From: an uncultured Piscirickettsiaceae bacterium
GTDB taxonomy: Bacteria > Pseudomonadota > Gammaproteobacteria > Methylococcales > Cycloclasticaceae
Assembly: GCA_913061075.1 (NCBI GenBank)
Contig: CAJXSK010000009.1
Span: 1 to 64,000, forward strand
Reading direction: 5' to 3'
DNA: 64,000 bases
How positions within the stretch are numbered: position 1 is the first letter of the stretch; every line of letters starts with the position of its first letter. Shown here one piece after another: positions 49,386 to 57,913 of the stretch. Position numbers and translations under genes: made by a program. The notes under the pieces were generated by a model, which saw nothing but the letters and a program-made list of their open reading frames with translations, was not told the origin of the DNA and searched no databases.

Positions 49386-50291
49386 TCAACCTTTACCTCG
49401 TGTTTTTGTATTATTAAGCTTGGCATTTTTTTCGATATGCTGGACGATCATTCCCGCAATATCTTTACCGGTAGCATTTTCAATACCCTCCAGCCCGGGT
49501 GATGAATTGACTTCCATTATTAACGGTCCACGTTCGGATCGAAGAATATCTACTCCGGCCACGCCAAGACCCATGACTTGGGCTGCTTTGGCCGCCGTAG
49601 CACGCTCTGTAGGTGTTAGCTTCACTAATGTTGCGCTACCACCGCGATGCAGGTTTGAACGAAATTCGCCGGGTAAACCTTGGCGCTTCATTGCAGCAAT
49701 TACTTTGCCGCCTACCACTAGACAACGGATGTCTGAACCATCAGATTCTTTAATAAACTCCTGTACCATAATATTCGCTTTCAACCCCATAAAGGCTTCT
49801 ATAACGCTTTCAGCGGCCTTTTTAGTCTCGGCGAGTACTACACCAATCCCCTGTGTGCCTTCGAGCAGTTTGATAACCAGTGGAGCGCCTCCGACCATCT
49901 TTATCAGATCTTGAACATCATCTGGATCATGGGCAAAACCGGTGATGGGTAAACCGAGACCTTTACGTGAAAGCAACTGTAAAGAGCGTAGTTTGTCCCG
50001 TGATCGAGAAATGGCGACCGACTCAGCAAGTGGAAAGGCGCCCATCATTTCAAACTGTCTTAATACGGCCGTGCCATAAAAAGTGACGGAAGCACCGATG
50101 CGCGGTATCACAGCATCAAAGTGAGGTAATGCCTCGCCTTTGTAATGCACAGTTGGTTTACTTTGTACCACTTCCATATAACAACGGAGTGCATCTAGAA
50201 CCATCGTTTCATGTCCTCTTGCCTCGCAGGCCTCTATTAAGCGGCGGGTAGAATAGAGTTTTTTGTTACGTGATAAAATTGCTATTTTCAT
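49386..50291 (-). CDS. rimK: RimK-family ATP-grasp alpha-L-glutamate ligase
   Basis: RimK adds glutamate residues to the C-terminus of ribosomal protein S6 in E. coli; relatives make other peptides. The 301-residue length matches E. coli RimK (300). The ATP-grasp signatures are visible: [40 protein letters not shown] and [20 protein letters not shown]. It overlaps the RimB-like gene upstream by four bases and is followed almost directly by the M14 gene. The three are therefore one operon. Confidence 0.92.
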   Translation of the reverse strand: MKIAILSRNKKLYSTRRLIEACEARGHETMVLDALRCYMEVVQSKPTVHYKGEALPHFDAVIPRIGASVTFYGTAVLRQFEMMGAFPLAESVAISRSRDKLRSLQLLSRKGLGLPITGFAHDPDDVQDLIKMVGGAPLVIKLLEGTQGIGVVLAETKKAAESVIEAFMGLKANIMVQEFIKESDGSDIRCLVVGGKVIAAMKRQGLPGEFRSNLHRGGSATLVKLTPTERATAAKAAQVMGLGVAGVDILRSERGPLIMEVNSSPGLEGIENATGKDIAGMIVQHIEKNAKLNNTKTRGKG

Positions 50292-50752
50292 ACGATGATA
50301 TCTTTTTGCTTTTCTGCTGTTTGTTTGCCCGATAAAAAAGATTTATGGGGGTTAACTAAAATTCTATTTTCCATAGCGGTACGGCCAAGCAGCATTCGAA
50401 ACAGCATGCTCTCTCTGTTAGAAAGTGTAATCTCAATCGGCCAGCGTTGTTCGGATAATACCAAATCAGTGATAATAACGTAACGCTCTTCTTTGTGTCC
50501 GCCAGAGTCTGTAACAATACGTTTATCTACTACCTCCGCTTCACAATATACCTCTAATTCAGTGTTCTGTTGTTCTGGATGCATGCCAAAACGAACCCAT
50601 TCTTTTTTATTTTTTTGGAATGGCTGAATAGAAAATGCGTGAAGGCAGGACGTTCTAGCCCCAGTATCAATTTTAGCTTTTATTGACTGAATGTTTAGAT
50701 GGGGGAGTGATACCCATTCACGCCAACCTACGGTTATTAATTTTCGATCCAT
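50288..50752 (-). CDS. RimB-like retropepsin-type (ATP-dependent zinc protease family) protein
   Basis: The 154-residue protein has the retropepsin-like active-site triplet in [13 protein letters not shown] and a second flap region with [16 protein letters not shown], as in the PF05618/RimB family. Annotation as a zinc protease is historical; the fold is that of an aspartic protease. In E. coli RimB-type enzymes are described as acting against the RimK-added glutamates. Its four-base overlap with rimK (ATGA) implies coupled translation. Confidence 0.88.
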   Translation of the reverse strand: MDRKLITVGWREWVSLPHLNIQSIKAKIDTGARTSCLHAFSIQPFQKNKKEWVRFGMHPEQQNTELEVYCEAEVVDKRIVTDSGGHKEERYVIITDLVLSEQRWPIEITLSNRESMLFRMLLGRTAMENRILVNPHKSFLSGKQTAEKQKDIIV

Positions 50753-51184
50753 GTTACCTTTATTTCCGGTTTACTAATCCGAGTGCTTGTTCAATTTAAT
50801 AAATCATACAATGTTTAATTCATATGACACATTTTTACTTGCTTTATTTTTCTGACACCAACTAGTATAGGCCGCTACATAGTTTTTTAACCTATAAATT
50901 AAATTAAGTAAGAAAAAAATAGAGCCATTACAAGCTAAAGAACGTGGTGCTATTTTGTATAATATCATGCTAACTATCATCGAAAAATTTGCAGTGAATG
51001 TATCTGAAAATTCTTATTTTATCGAGATTGTAAGTAGTTATTTTAACCTTGCTCTCATTTACAATGATTCACGCGTTAGTTGTCGTCTTAAGTACGTAAT
51101 ATCAATTCTGTTATCATTGCAATGCTATGTTAAAGAGTTTTATGTTGCTTTTTCAACAAGGCAGTGGTTAACAATGGGGTTTTT
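50753..51184. other. Gene-free stretch between RimB-like gene and TrkA-C gene
   Basis: A 77-codon open frame at 50955-51188 has no recognisable features and overlaps the next gene; I treat it as chance. A TATAAT box lies near 50958 without a supporting -35 element. Nothing else is visible. Confidence 0.4.
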
Positions 51185-51871
51185 ATGAGTGAACTTTACT
51201 ATTTTGTACCAACGCTGGTGGCTATTGCTATCTCTCTGCTGATCGTTCGGGCTGGCGCAGTAGCGTTGATGATGACGGGCATGAATTTTGACAAAGCCAA
51301 ATTTCAGGCGCTATCTGCTTTTTCTGGTACGGGGTTCACTACTCGTGAAGCTGAACGGGTGGTTAATAATCCTCGGCGACGAAAAATTGTGGTGTGGCTG
51401 ATGATTCTCTGTAATGTCGGTATCGTCACCGTTATCGTTACTGCGACTTCATCAGTCACTGAAATGCAAGGCTTGCAAACAGGCCTGAATGTCCTCATAT
51501 TACTTGCAGGACTTGGTCTTATCATCATGATAGCTCGGCATACACCGTTTGTAAGGCGCTGGGAGGCATTTGCTTAGAGGCGATTGGCACGTTTTAAAAT
51601 ATTTGACGACGATGCGACGGTTGACGAATTGTTACATATTACCGAAGGCTATGGAGTAGTGCGTGTTCAATTGATGGATAGCTCTGTATTTATCGGGCGG
51701 ACACTCTCACAGATTAATGCCGGCCTTGAACATTCATTTGTTCTTGGTATCGAGCGCGATAAAGACTGGTTTCCAACGCCTAAATTAAGTAGAACGCTAC
51801 TGACAGATGATTGCCTTGTGATCTACGGTAAATTAGATGATTTGGCGGCTCATTTTGGTGAGCCAATTTGA
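51185..51871 (+). pseudogene. TrkA-C domain membrane protein, split by an in-frame TAG
   Basis: The start at 51185 has GGGG upstream. The first part is a membrane domain (TLVAIAISLLIVRAGAVALM, then FQALSAFSGTGFTTREAE and VTVIVTATSSV) and runs to TAG at 51575-51577. The same frame continues at once with RRLARFKIFDDDATVDELL and a complete TrkA-C domain (YGVVRVQLMDSSVFIGRTLS), ending at TGA 51869-51871. Relatives read through this point as one protein of about 225 residues. So one nonsense codon divides it. TTG 51590 or ATG 51656 could start a separate TrkA-C peptide. TrkA-C domains usually bind ligands to gate potassium transport. Confidence 0.8.
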
Positions 51872-52164
51872 CTGATGGAGTGATGGATTAAGTTTTTTTG
51901 AATCCTTACGCCTTTGCTAGGTGGAACGTGAGATGAATAATACAAAAATAAATATTGATCGGGTAATCAGTGAGCCGAAGTAGAAAGTTTTAGGCCATGA
52001 AAGAATCTTTATATATTCATGAAGATCTATATGAGCGGTTATCATCTCTGTTTTATATCCAGCGCTGTTGGCTATTTCTGCATGCCTGACATGCTGCTAT
52101 CGGTAGCAAATATATCAAAATCACACTAGATGGGCATATCCCCTGCCATAGAGGACAAATACAC
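51872..52164. other. Gene-free stretch upstream of marC
   Basis: No credible open frame or clear promoter is seen in this 293-base stretch. AGAGG just ahead of 52165 serves the marC start. Confidence 0.4.
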
Positions 52165-52800
52165 ATGCTTGATTATACCGAATACATAAAAATACTTATT
52201 GGACTGCTGGCGATTGCCAATCCTTTCGGGGCAATTCCGATGTTTATTAGTATGACTGCCGACGACAGTCAAAGTGAGCGTCGTAGGACAATCCATCAGA
52301 CTTCATTAGGGGTAGCCATCATTCTTTTGGTTACGCTGTTTTTTGGCGAACTTATCTTACAAATTTTCGGTATTACCGTTAACTCCTTTCGTGTTGGTGG
52401 TGGCATTCTCATCTTGTTAATGGCGATTAATATGTTGCACGCTAAAACCAGTCAGGTTAAGCAAACTGAAGAGGAAGCAGGTGAGTCTATAGTTAAGGAA
52501 TCAGTCGCCATCGTCCCATTAGCGATGCCATTGCTTGCCGGTCCGGGCGCGATTAGTGCGGTTATATTAGCGGCGCACAAAGGTAGCGGTATCAGTCATT
52601 TTATAACTATCGCAGTTGGCATTATATTGCTAAGCCTGGTGATATGGTGTGTGTTGCGCATTTCGCCATGGATAGCTACCCGCATTGGTGCCACCGGCAT
52701 CAATATATTTACTCGAATCATGGGTCTAGTGTTGGCAGCTATTGCTGTAGAATTTATAGTTAATGGCATCAAAGGCTTGTTTCCTGTATTGGCTGGATGA
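52165..52800 (+). CDS. MarC family membrane protein
   Basis: The 211-residue protein has six hydrophobic segments and the MarC signature stretches LLAIANPFGAIPMFISMT and VAIVPLAMPLLAGPGAISAVI. Function is unresolved; the earlier link to antibiotic resistance through the mar locus has not held up. AGAGG lies upstream of the ATG. It is the last intact gene of the accessory block on the plus strand, with a degraded DUF389 gene facing it. Confidence 0.88.
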   Translation: MLDYTEYIKILIGLLAIANPFGAIPMFISMTADDSQSERRRTIHQTSLGVAIILLVTLFFGELILQIFGITVNSFRVGGGILILLMAINMLHAKTSQVKQTEEEAGESIVKESVAIVPLAMPLLAGPGAISAVILAAHKGSGISHFITIAVGIILLSLVIWCVLRISPWIATRIGATGINIFTRIMGLVLAAIAVEFIVNGIKGLFPVLAG

Positions 52801-52882
52801 TGTCTCGATGGGGTTTTTTTGTGTTTATTGGGATACAGCGAGCTTGATGAATTTTCTACTAACTTAAACTATTCGCTTATGC

Positions 52883-53152
52883 TTAGCGGAGAAAAACAGC
52901 CAGCGCCAGAACCATTAATGATACTAACCAAGCAAGAATATATATAATCATTGAGTGATTGGCCTTCTTTTTTTTCACCCAAGTCCGTGGGCGGATGCCC
53001 TTGATAAAAAATACAATTTTGCTTGACAGATTGACGCTAACCACATTAATCATTAACAGCAAAGCTGCCCCCGATGCGAGATTATAATCTCCATGACCAA
53101 GCATAATATGCGAATGCTCATTAGCTAAAGCAGGAGCCTGACTTTTCAGATA
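52883..53152 (-). pseudogene. C-terminal fragment of a DUF389-type membrane protein
   Basis: The frame encodes LANEHSHIMLGHGDYNLASG, then the hydrophobic LLLMINVVSVNLSSKIVFFI and GIRPRTWVKKKK, and a last membrane helix (IIYILAWLVSLMVLALAV). This resembles only the end of DUF389 (TIGR00341-like) proteins, normally several hundred residues long. The open frame begins at about 53152 after a stop codon, inside the 3' end of the SDR gene, and no N-terminal part is present. Hence a truncated relic, assigned from memory of the family. Confidence 0.5.
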
Positions 53153-53861
53153 TTATGCAATTAACGAGTTTTTTAGCGATATGATGAGCAGTATCTAATG
53201 TCGAATTTTTTTCTCCGGGGTGGGTTTTTTTTCTTATTGGTAAGATACAGGGGCCGGGGATATATACATTGCTAACGGTATTGGTATTTTCTAACTCATC
53301 GGCCAATATTGCGGACAGTGATTCAACAGCAACTTTCGATACGCCATACGATCCCCAGTAGGCTTTACTTTGACGGGCAGATGAATCTGAAACAAATGTA
53401 ATAGAAGCGTCACGTGCTTGTTGTAATAACGGCAAACAAACTTTACTAAGTATGGCGGCAGCATTTACGTTAACTTGTTGGGTTTGTAGCCATAAAGAGC
53501 CATCTTGGCTATCCATTGGGCCAATAACACCAAGTTGACAAGCACAATGAACTATTCCATCTAACTTATTGAATTCACTGTATATTGAATTTGCAAATTG
53601 TTTATAAATATCTTCGTCTGTCTGTTCTAAATCAAACGAAATAATAGCGGGTGTAGGGTGGCCAGATTGTTCTATCCGATCATAAATTTGATTTAATTTA
53701 TCGTCATTGCGGCCACTAAGAATGATAGTGGCTCCTAATTTTGCAAGTTGCAGAGATACAGCTTGACCTAAACCACCGGTTGCACCGGTAACAAGGTAAA
53801 CACGACCATTTAAACTTTCTTCTTGATTCTCTATGGGTAAAACAGGTATGGTTTTAGTCAT
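53121..53861 (-). CDS. Short-chain dehydrogenase (YciK-like)
   Basis: The 246-residue oxidoreductase has a Rossmann fold with YLVTGATGGLGQAVSLQLA, followed by SGRNDDKL. The catalytic Ser-Tyr-Lys set is in VSDSSARQSKAYWGSYGVSKVAVESL, and YIPGPCILPIRKKTHPGE matches the YciK family end. Usual YciK proteins finish with a strand that ends in GQ(S/T)F-like sequence; here SEKSGSCFS follows instead, where the DUF389 fragment begins. The C-terminus may thus be truncated by a junction. Its start overlaps the rmuC end by eight bases. Confidence 0.85.
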   Translation of the reverse strand: MTKTIPVLPIENQEESLNGRVYLVTGATGGLGQAVSLQLAKLGATIILSGRNDDKLNQIYDRIEQSGHPTPAIISFDLEQTDEDIYKQFANSIYSEFNKLDGIVHCACQLGVIGPMDSQDGSLWLQTQQVNVNAAAILSKVCLPLLQQARDASITFVSDSSARQSKAYWGSYGVSKVAVESLSAILADELENTNTVSNVYIPGPCILPIRKKTHPGEKNSTLDTAHHIAKKLVNCIISEKSGSCFS

Positions 53862-55161
53862 CTTTTGATTTATTAACTATAGTTTGTTTTCGAGCAGTTT
53901 TAGCTATCGGTTCAATTTCATTAATTTCCTTTCTACTTTCGATACCGAGCTCTTTAAATTTGCGTGCATTAGGAAAAACTTGGCGCTCTAAAGAACCAAT
54001 GGCTTTGTTGTAATGGTCAACACTTTTATCCAATGAGTTACCTACTTTAGCCATATGGTCAATGAAAGTGGACAATCTAGAGTACATGTTTTCACCTAGT
54101 TCACGAATCACTTCAGCATTCTCTGTTGCGGCTTGTTGTCGCCAACCAAACGCAATGGCTCGAAGCAGGGCAACCAGGCTTGTTGGTGTGGCTAAAATAA
54201 CGTGTTGTGCCAATGCATCTTCTAAAAGGGCATGGTCTAGTTCCAATGCTGCACTTAAAAATTGATCGCCTGGTATGAATAGAACAACAAAGTCGGGGGT
54301 GTTTTTAAATTGTGACCAATACGATTTTTGTGACAGTTCTTTAACCCGTGCACGAACCTGTTTAGCGTGGCGAACAAGGTGTATTTGTCTTTCATCATCA
54401 CTGCTTTGTTCTGTTGCCGTTAGATAAGCATCCAACGGTGTTTTTGCATCGACAACGATATCTCGTTGGTCGGGCATGCGGATAATCATGTCGGGCCTTA
54501 AAGCACCGTCATCCGTGTTGAGGTGTTCTTGTTCAAAGAAATCACAGTGTTCAACAAGGCCTGCCAATTCAGCTAAACGTTTAAGCGTTAATTCGCCCCA
54601 TTGCCCACGAACTTCAGGGCGGCGTAATGCTTGCACAAGGTTACGTGTTTCAAGCTGCAATTGGGTCTGTGATTCAGTCATGGTTTGTAAGTATTGACTG
54701 ATTGAGCCGTAAGATTGTTGCCGGTCTGCTTCTAGCTTTTTTAGTTGCTCGTCGGTTTTTTTAAGGACGTCTTTAATGGGGTTAACCATGTCTGAAAACG
54801 CTTTTTCTTTTTCAGATAATAAGTGTTCCGAGGTGGCGTGTTGTTTACTAAAGTTTTCACGGGCGAGTTTTAAGAACTCTTCGTTGTTATCTTTTAGTGC
54901 CTTCCCAGACAATGCGGAGAAAGAGTCTCTAAAATGCTGGACCAAATCGTCTTGATTGTCTTTTACTTTTTGTTCCAACTCTTTCTCAACTGAGAACCTT
55001 GTTTCGTAGGCTACTATTTGCTTTGTTAGCCGCGTTATAGACCGTGACATAATAAGATAAATAATAAGTGCGCCGATCAAAAAGCCGATAACAATCAATA
55101 CTAGGTCATCATCAGTAATGCCTTGGAGGCGTAATAAAATATCGTTTAACGCGTTATTCAT
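53854..55161 (-). CDS. rmuC: DNA recombination protein RmuC
   Basis: The 435-residue protein has an N-terminal membrane anchor (DLVLIVIGFLIGALIIYLIM) and a long coiled coil. The RmuC core follows: RRPEVRGQWGELTLKRLAELAGL, RPDMIIRMPDQRDIVVDAKTPLDAYL and VVLFIPGDQFLSAALE, then HVILATPTSLVALLRAIA. RmuC is linked to limiting DNA inversions; a nuclease-like core is proposed. It is inserted between the YciK-like and phosphatase genes, which usually adjoin in pseudomonads. It lies six bases from the phosphatase stop. Confidence 0.95.
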   Translation of the reverse strand: MNNALNDILLRLQGITDDDLVLIVIGFLIGALIIYLIMSRSITRLTKQIVAYETRFSVEKELEQKVKDNQDDLVQHFRDSFSALSGKALKDNNEEFLKLARENFSKQHATSEHLLSEKEKAFSDMVNPIKDVLKKTDEQLKKLEADRQQSYGSISQYLQTMTESQTQLQLETRNLVQALRRPEVRGQWGELTLKRLAELAGLVEHCDFFEQEHLNTDDGALRPDMIIRMPDQRDIVVDAKTPLDAYLTATEQSSDDERQIHLVRHAKQVRARVKELSQKSYWSQFKNTPDFVVLFIPGDQFLSAALELDHALLEDALAQHVILATPTSLVALLRAIAFGWRQQAATENAEVIRELGENMYSRLSTFIDHMAKVGNSLDKSVDHYNKAIGSLERQVFPNARKFKELGIESRKEINEIEPIAKTARKQTIVNKSKDD

Positions 55162-55167
55162 AGGTGT

Positions 55168-55851
55168 TTATTGAAGGCCTTTTAGCCAAGCAGATAATTG
55201 CAGAGGCTGTTCTACTATGGCATCAGCTTGCCAGTTGTTTATTTTTTCAGTTGATGGAATATAACCATATGCGCAGGCTATTGTTTTTGTTCCTGCTGAA
55301 TTGCCCGCTTGAATATCTCGCTCGGCATCACCGATATAAACCACGTTTTCAGGTGCTATTGCAATTAGTTCGCAGGCCATATAAATTGATTCTGGGTGCG
55401 GTTTGGTCTGTTTAACTTCATCACCGCTGACGACACAACTTGCTCTTTCGTGAAGACCTAACGCTTTTAGAAGTGGTGTTGTGAGATATTCGGGCTTATT
55501 GGTCACAATGCCCCATTTGATATTGTTATTTTCAAGGTGCGTAAGGCCAGCATTCAAACTCTCGAATAACTGCGTTTGTTCGGCGATGTTATGTTGATAA
55601 AAGGTGATGAGTTCTTGTTTGACTTGCAGATGTTGTTCGGCATTTAGCTGGTTGCCATAAGCAAGCTTTATCAAGCCATCAGCGCCATATGACACATAGG
55701 GCCGTATCAACGAATAGTCTAACGTTTCTAACGCCCTTTGTTTTAACGTGCTATTTAATGCGGCTGCTAAATCTGGTGCTGTATCTAATAACGTGCCATC
55801 GAGGTCAAATAAAACGGCTTCAATAGACGTAGAATCTAGCGTTAAACTCAT
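55168..55851 (-). CDS. HAD phosphatase, phosphoglycolate phosphatase/MupP type
   Basis: The 227-residue HAD-family enzyme has the nucleophile motif LFDLDGTLLDTAPDL, GIVTNKPEYL with the motif II Thr, the motif III Lys in EVKQTKPHPES, and VVYIGDAERDIQAG. Sequence alone suggests phosphoglycolate phosphatase (Gph). The position next to ubiG and near a YciK-like gene is where pseudomonads have mupP, which dephosphorylates MurNAc-6-phosphate in cell-wall recycling. I favour MupP on context. Its start overlaps the ubiG stop by one base. Confidence 0.85.
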   Translation of the reverse strand: MSLTLDSTSIEAVLFDLDGTLLDTAPDLAAALNSTLKQRALETLDYSLIRPYVSYGADGLIKLAYGNQLNAEQHLQVKQELITFYQHNIAEQTQLFESLNAGLTHLENNNIKWGIVTNKPEYLTTPLLKALGLHERASCVVSGDEVKQTKPHPESIYMACELIAIAPENVVYIGDAERDIQAGNSAGTKTIACAYGYIPSTEKINNWQADAIVEQPLQLSAWLKGLQ

Positions 55852-56564
55852 TAAACGACGTTCTTTTTAAATACACTAATGTAGTTAACACTGACATCGT
55901 CTGTCATCGAAAAACTCTTGCTGATGGGGTTATATTCGATGCCTTTACTGTCTATAAGCTCCAGTCCAGCTTTTCTAGCCCAACCGGCCAGTTCAGAGGG
56001 TTTAATGAAGCTGTTGTAATCGTGTGTGCCTTTTGCCAGCATGCCTAGAATATATTCAGCAGCAACAATAGAAAGAAGGTAAGACTTTGGGTTCCTGTTC
56101 AATGTTGATAAAAACACATAGCCGTTATCTTTAACCAAACTAGCGCATGACTCAATAATGGAATAAGGGTCAGGTACGTGTTCAAGCATTTCCATGCAGG
56201 TGACCGTGTCAAAACTAGCTGGCTGTTTTTCTGCTAACTCTTCAACACTAATATGTTGATAGTTAACAGTCACACCCGTATCTAAACTGTGTAAGTCGGC
56301 AACATCTAGGAGGTCTTTTCCAAGGTCTATACCGGTTACGTTTGCACCTTTAGCCGCCATAGATTCAGACAATATGCCACCGCCACAGCCTACGTCTAGG
56401 ATTAGTTTATCCTTCAGCGAAATGGTTTTATCAATTAACCTAAGGCGTAATGGATTAATTTGATGGAGCGTTTTGAAGTCACCTTCAGTATCCCACCAAT
56501 GGCTTGCCATTGAGCTGAATTTTTCAATTTCGGATGGGTCTACATTGTTTTTAGTTTCAGTCAT
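55851..56564 (-). CDS. ubiG: Ubiquinone biosynthesis O-methyltransferase
   Basis: UbiG performs the two O-methylations of ubiquinone synthesis. From the ATG at 56564 the protein has 237 residues (MTETKNNVDPSEIEKFSSMA), matching the family start; the frame is open to 56627 inside the mtaD gene. The SAM site is LDVGCGGGILSESMA, with MEMLEHVPDP and LSTLNRNPKSYLLSI following, all UbiG-like. It lies 20 bases downstream of the mtaD stop and overlaps the phosphatase start by one base, so it is part of an operon. Confidence 0.95.
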   Translation of the reverse strand: MTETKNNVDPSEIEKFSSMASHWWDTEGDFKTLHQINPLRLRLIDKTISLKDKLILDVGCGGGILSESMAAKGANVTGIDLGKDLLDVADLHSLDTGVTVNYQHISVEELAEKQPASFDTVTCMEMLEHVPDPYSIIESCASLVKDNGYVFLSTLNRNPKSYLLSIVAAEYILGMLAKGTHDYNSFIKPSELAGWARKAGLELIDSKGIEYNPISKSFSMTDDVSVNYISVFKKNVV

Positions 56565-56584
56565 AAGGTGCATTTTACACGGCT

Positions 56585-57910
56585 TTAATAGGATTGATGA
56601 TGGAATGGATAAACTTTCTTTTGCCAATTTTTTGTTTTTTTCAAAAGCTCTGAAGCATCTATGGTGGTTAGTTTATGGTGTGCCATCAGCTGTTTGCCTG
56701 CAACCCATACATCACTTATTTGAGAACGGCTTGCAGAATAAACTAATGTGGAAATCACGTCGTAAACAGGTTGAGTTTCGATGGTGTTTAAATCAATTGC
56801 TACGATGTCGGCTTGTTTGTTTACTTCAAGCGAGCCAATTTCATTATCCATACCCAGTGCTTTTGCGCCATTGATGGTGGCCATTCGCATCGCTAAATAC
56901 GCAGGTAATGCATTTGCTTTTTTCGTAACGCCTTTAGCGAGTAAGGCGGCTGTTCGCATTTCACCCAACATGTCCAAGTCATTATTACTGGCAGAGCCAT
57001 CAGTACCTAAAGCAACATTAATGCCGGCATTTGTTAGCTTGGTGACAGGGCAGTTGCCACTGGCCAGTTTTAAATTGGACTCTGGACAATGCACGACGTG
57101 TACACCATGAGTTGCTAATTTTTGTATATCAGCATTATTGAGTGCCGTCATATGCACGGTTAATAAGTCGGGGCTTAAAAGATTTAAATCATCAAGCCGG
57201 TCTAACGGGCTCATGCCGTTTTCTGAAATTGCTTGCGAAACCTCTGATTCAGTTTCATGAACATGCATGTGCATACGTATGCCTAGTTCATCCATTATGG
57301 GTTGAATGGTTTTTAATGACTCATCAGACACGGTATAAGGTGCGTGAGGGGAAAAGCAAAAATTCAGCAGCTTGTCATTGTTATAACGTTCTCGAACAGC
57401 TAACCCTTTACTAATATAATCAGGTAGGTCTTTAGCCCAGCGCGTAGGAAAATCAATAATGGGTATACCAAGGCAAGCTCTAATACCAGACTGTATGACA
57501 ACTTCTGCTGTTTTATTTATAAAAAAATACATATCGTTAAAACATGTCGTACCGCTTTTAATCATCTCAGCTATGGCCAGCTCAGTACCATCGTTTACAA
57601 AATCTTCATCTGCCAACGCAGTTTCAGCAGGCCATATGTGCTCGTTTAACCATTCTTGTAAGGGGATGTCATCGGCTAGGCCTTTTAATAAACTCATCGC
57701 TGCGTGTGTATGAGCGTTTATGAAGCCAGGGAAGATTGCATGTTCGTTTAAATCAGAAACTTGCTCAGGCTTGTATTTAATGGCATCAGCTTGCGGCAAA
57801 ATATCTAGAATAATATCGTTTTGGATAATCAACGCATGATTTTCTAGTACGGTATTTTCATTGTCTACCGTTATAATCCAACGGGCATTAATTTGATGAG
57901 TGTTTTGCAT
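56585..57910 (-). CDS. mtaD: 5-methylthioadenosine/S-adenosylhomocysteine deaminase
   Basis: This TRZ/ATZ-family amidohydrolase deaminates methylthioadenosine to methylthioinosine. The 441-residue protein shows the zinc ligands HTHAAMSLLKG, the HVH in RMHMHVHETES, and the later His in TVHMTAL. HCPESNLKLASG and GTDGSASNNDLD with the catalytic Asp follow. Its start codon lies just three bases from the mtnA ATG on the opposite strand; mtnA serves the same salvage pathway. As in pseudomonads, ubiG follows it. Confidence 0.93.
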   Translation of the reverse strand: MQNTHQINARWIITVDNENTVLENHALIIQNDIILDILPQADAIKYKPEQVSDLNEHAIFPGFINAHTHAAMSLLKGLADDIPLQEWLNEHIWPAETALADEDFVNDGTELAIAEMIKSGTTCFNDMYFFINKTAEVVIQSGIRACLGIPIIDFPTRWAKDLPDYISKGLAVRERYNNDKLLNFCFSPHAPYTVSDESLKTIQPIMDELGIRMHMHVHETESEVSQAISENGMSPLDRLDDLNLLSPDLLTVHMTALNNADIQKLATHGVHVVHCPESNLKLASGNCPVTKLTNAGINVALGTDGSASNNDLDMLGEMRTAALLAKGVTKKANALPAYLAMRMATINGAKALGMDNEIGSLEVNKQADIVAIDLNTIETQPVYDVISTLVYSASRSQISDVWVAGKQLMAHHKLTTIDASELLKKTKNWQKKVYPFHHQSY

Positions 57911-57913
57911 AAG

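Noticed and set aside
50955-51188. 77-codon plus-strand open frame
   Set aside because: No ribosome binding site, no domain or membrane pattern, and overlap with the better supported start of the next gene.
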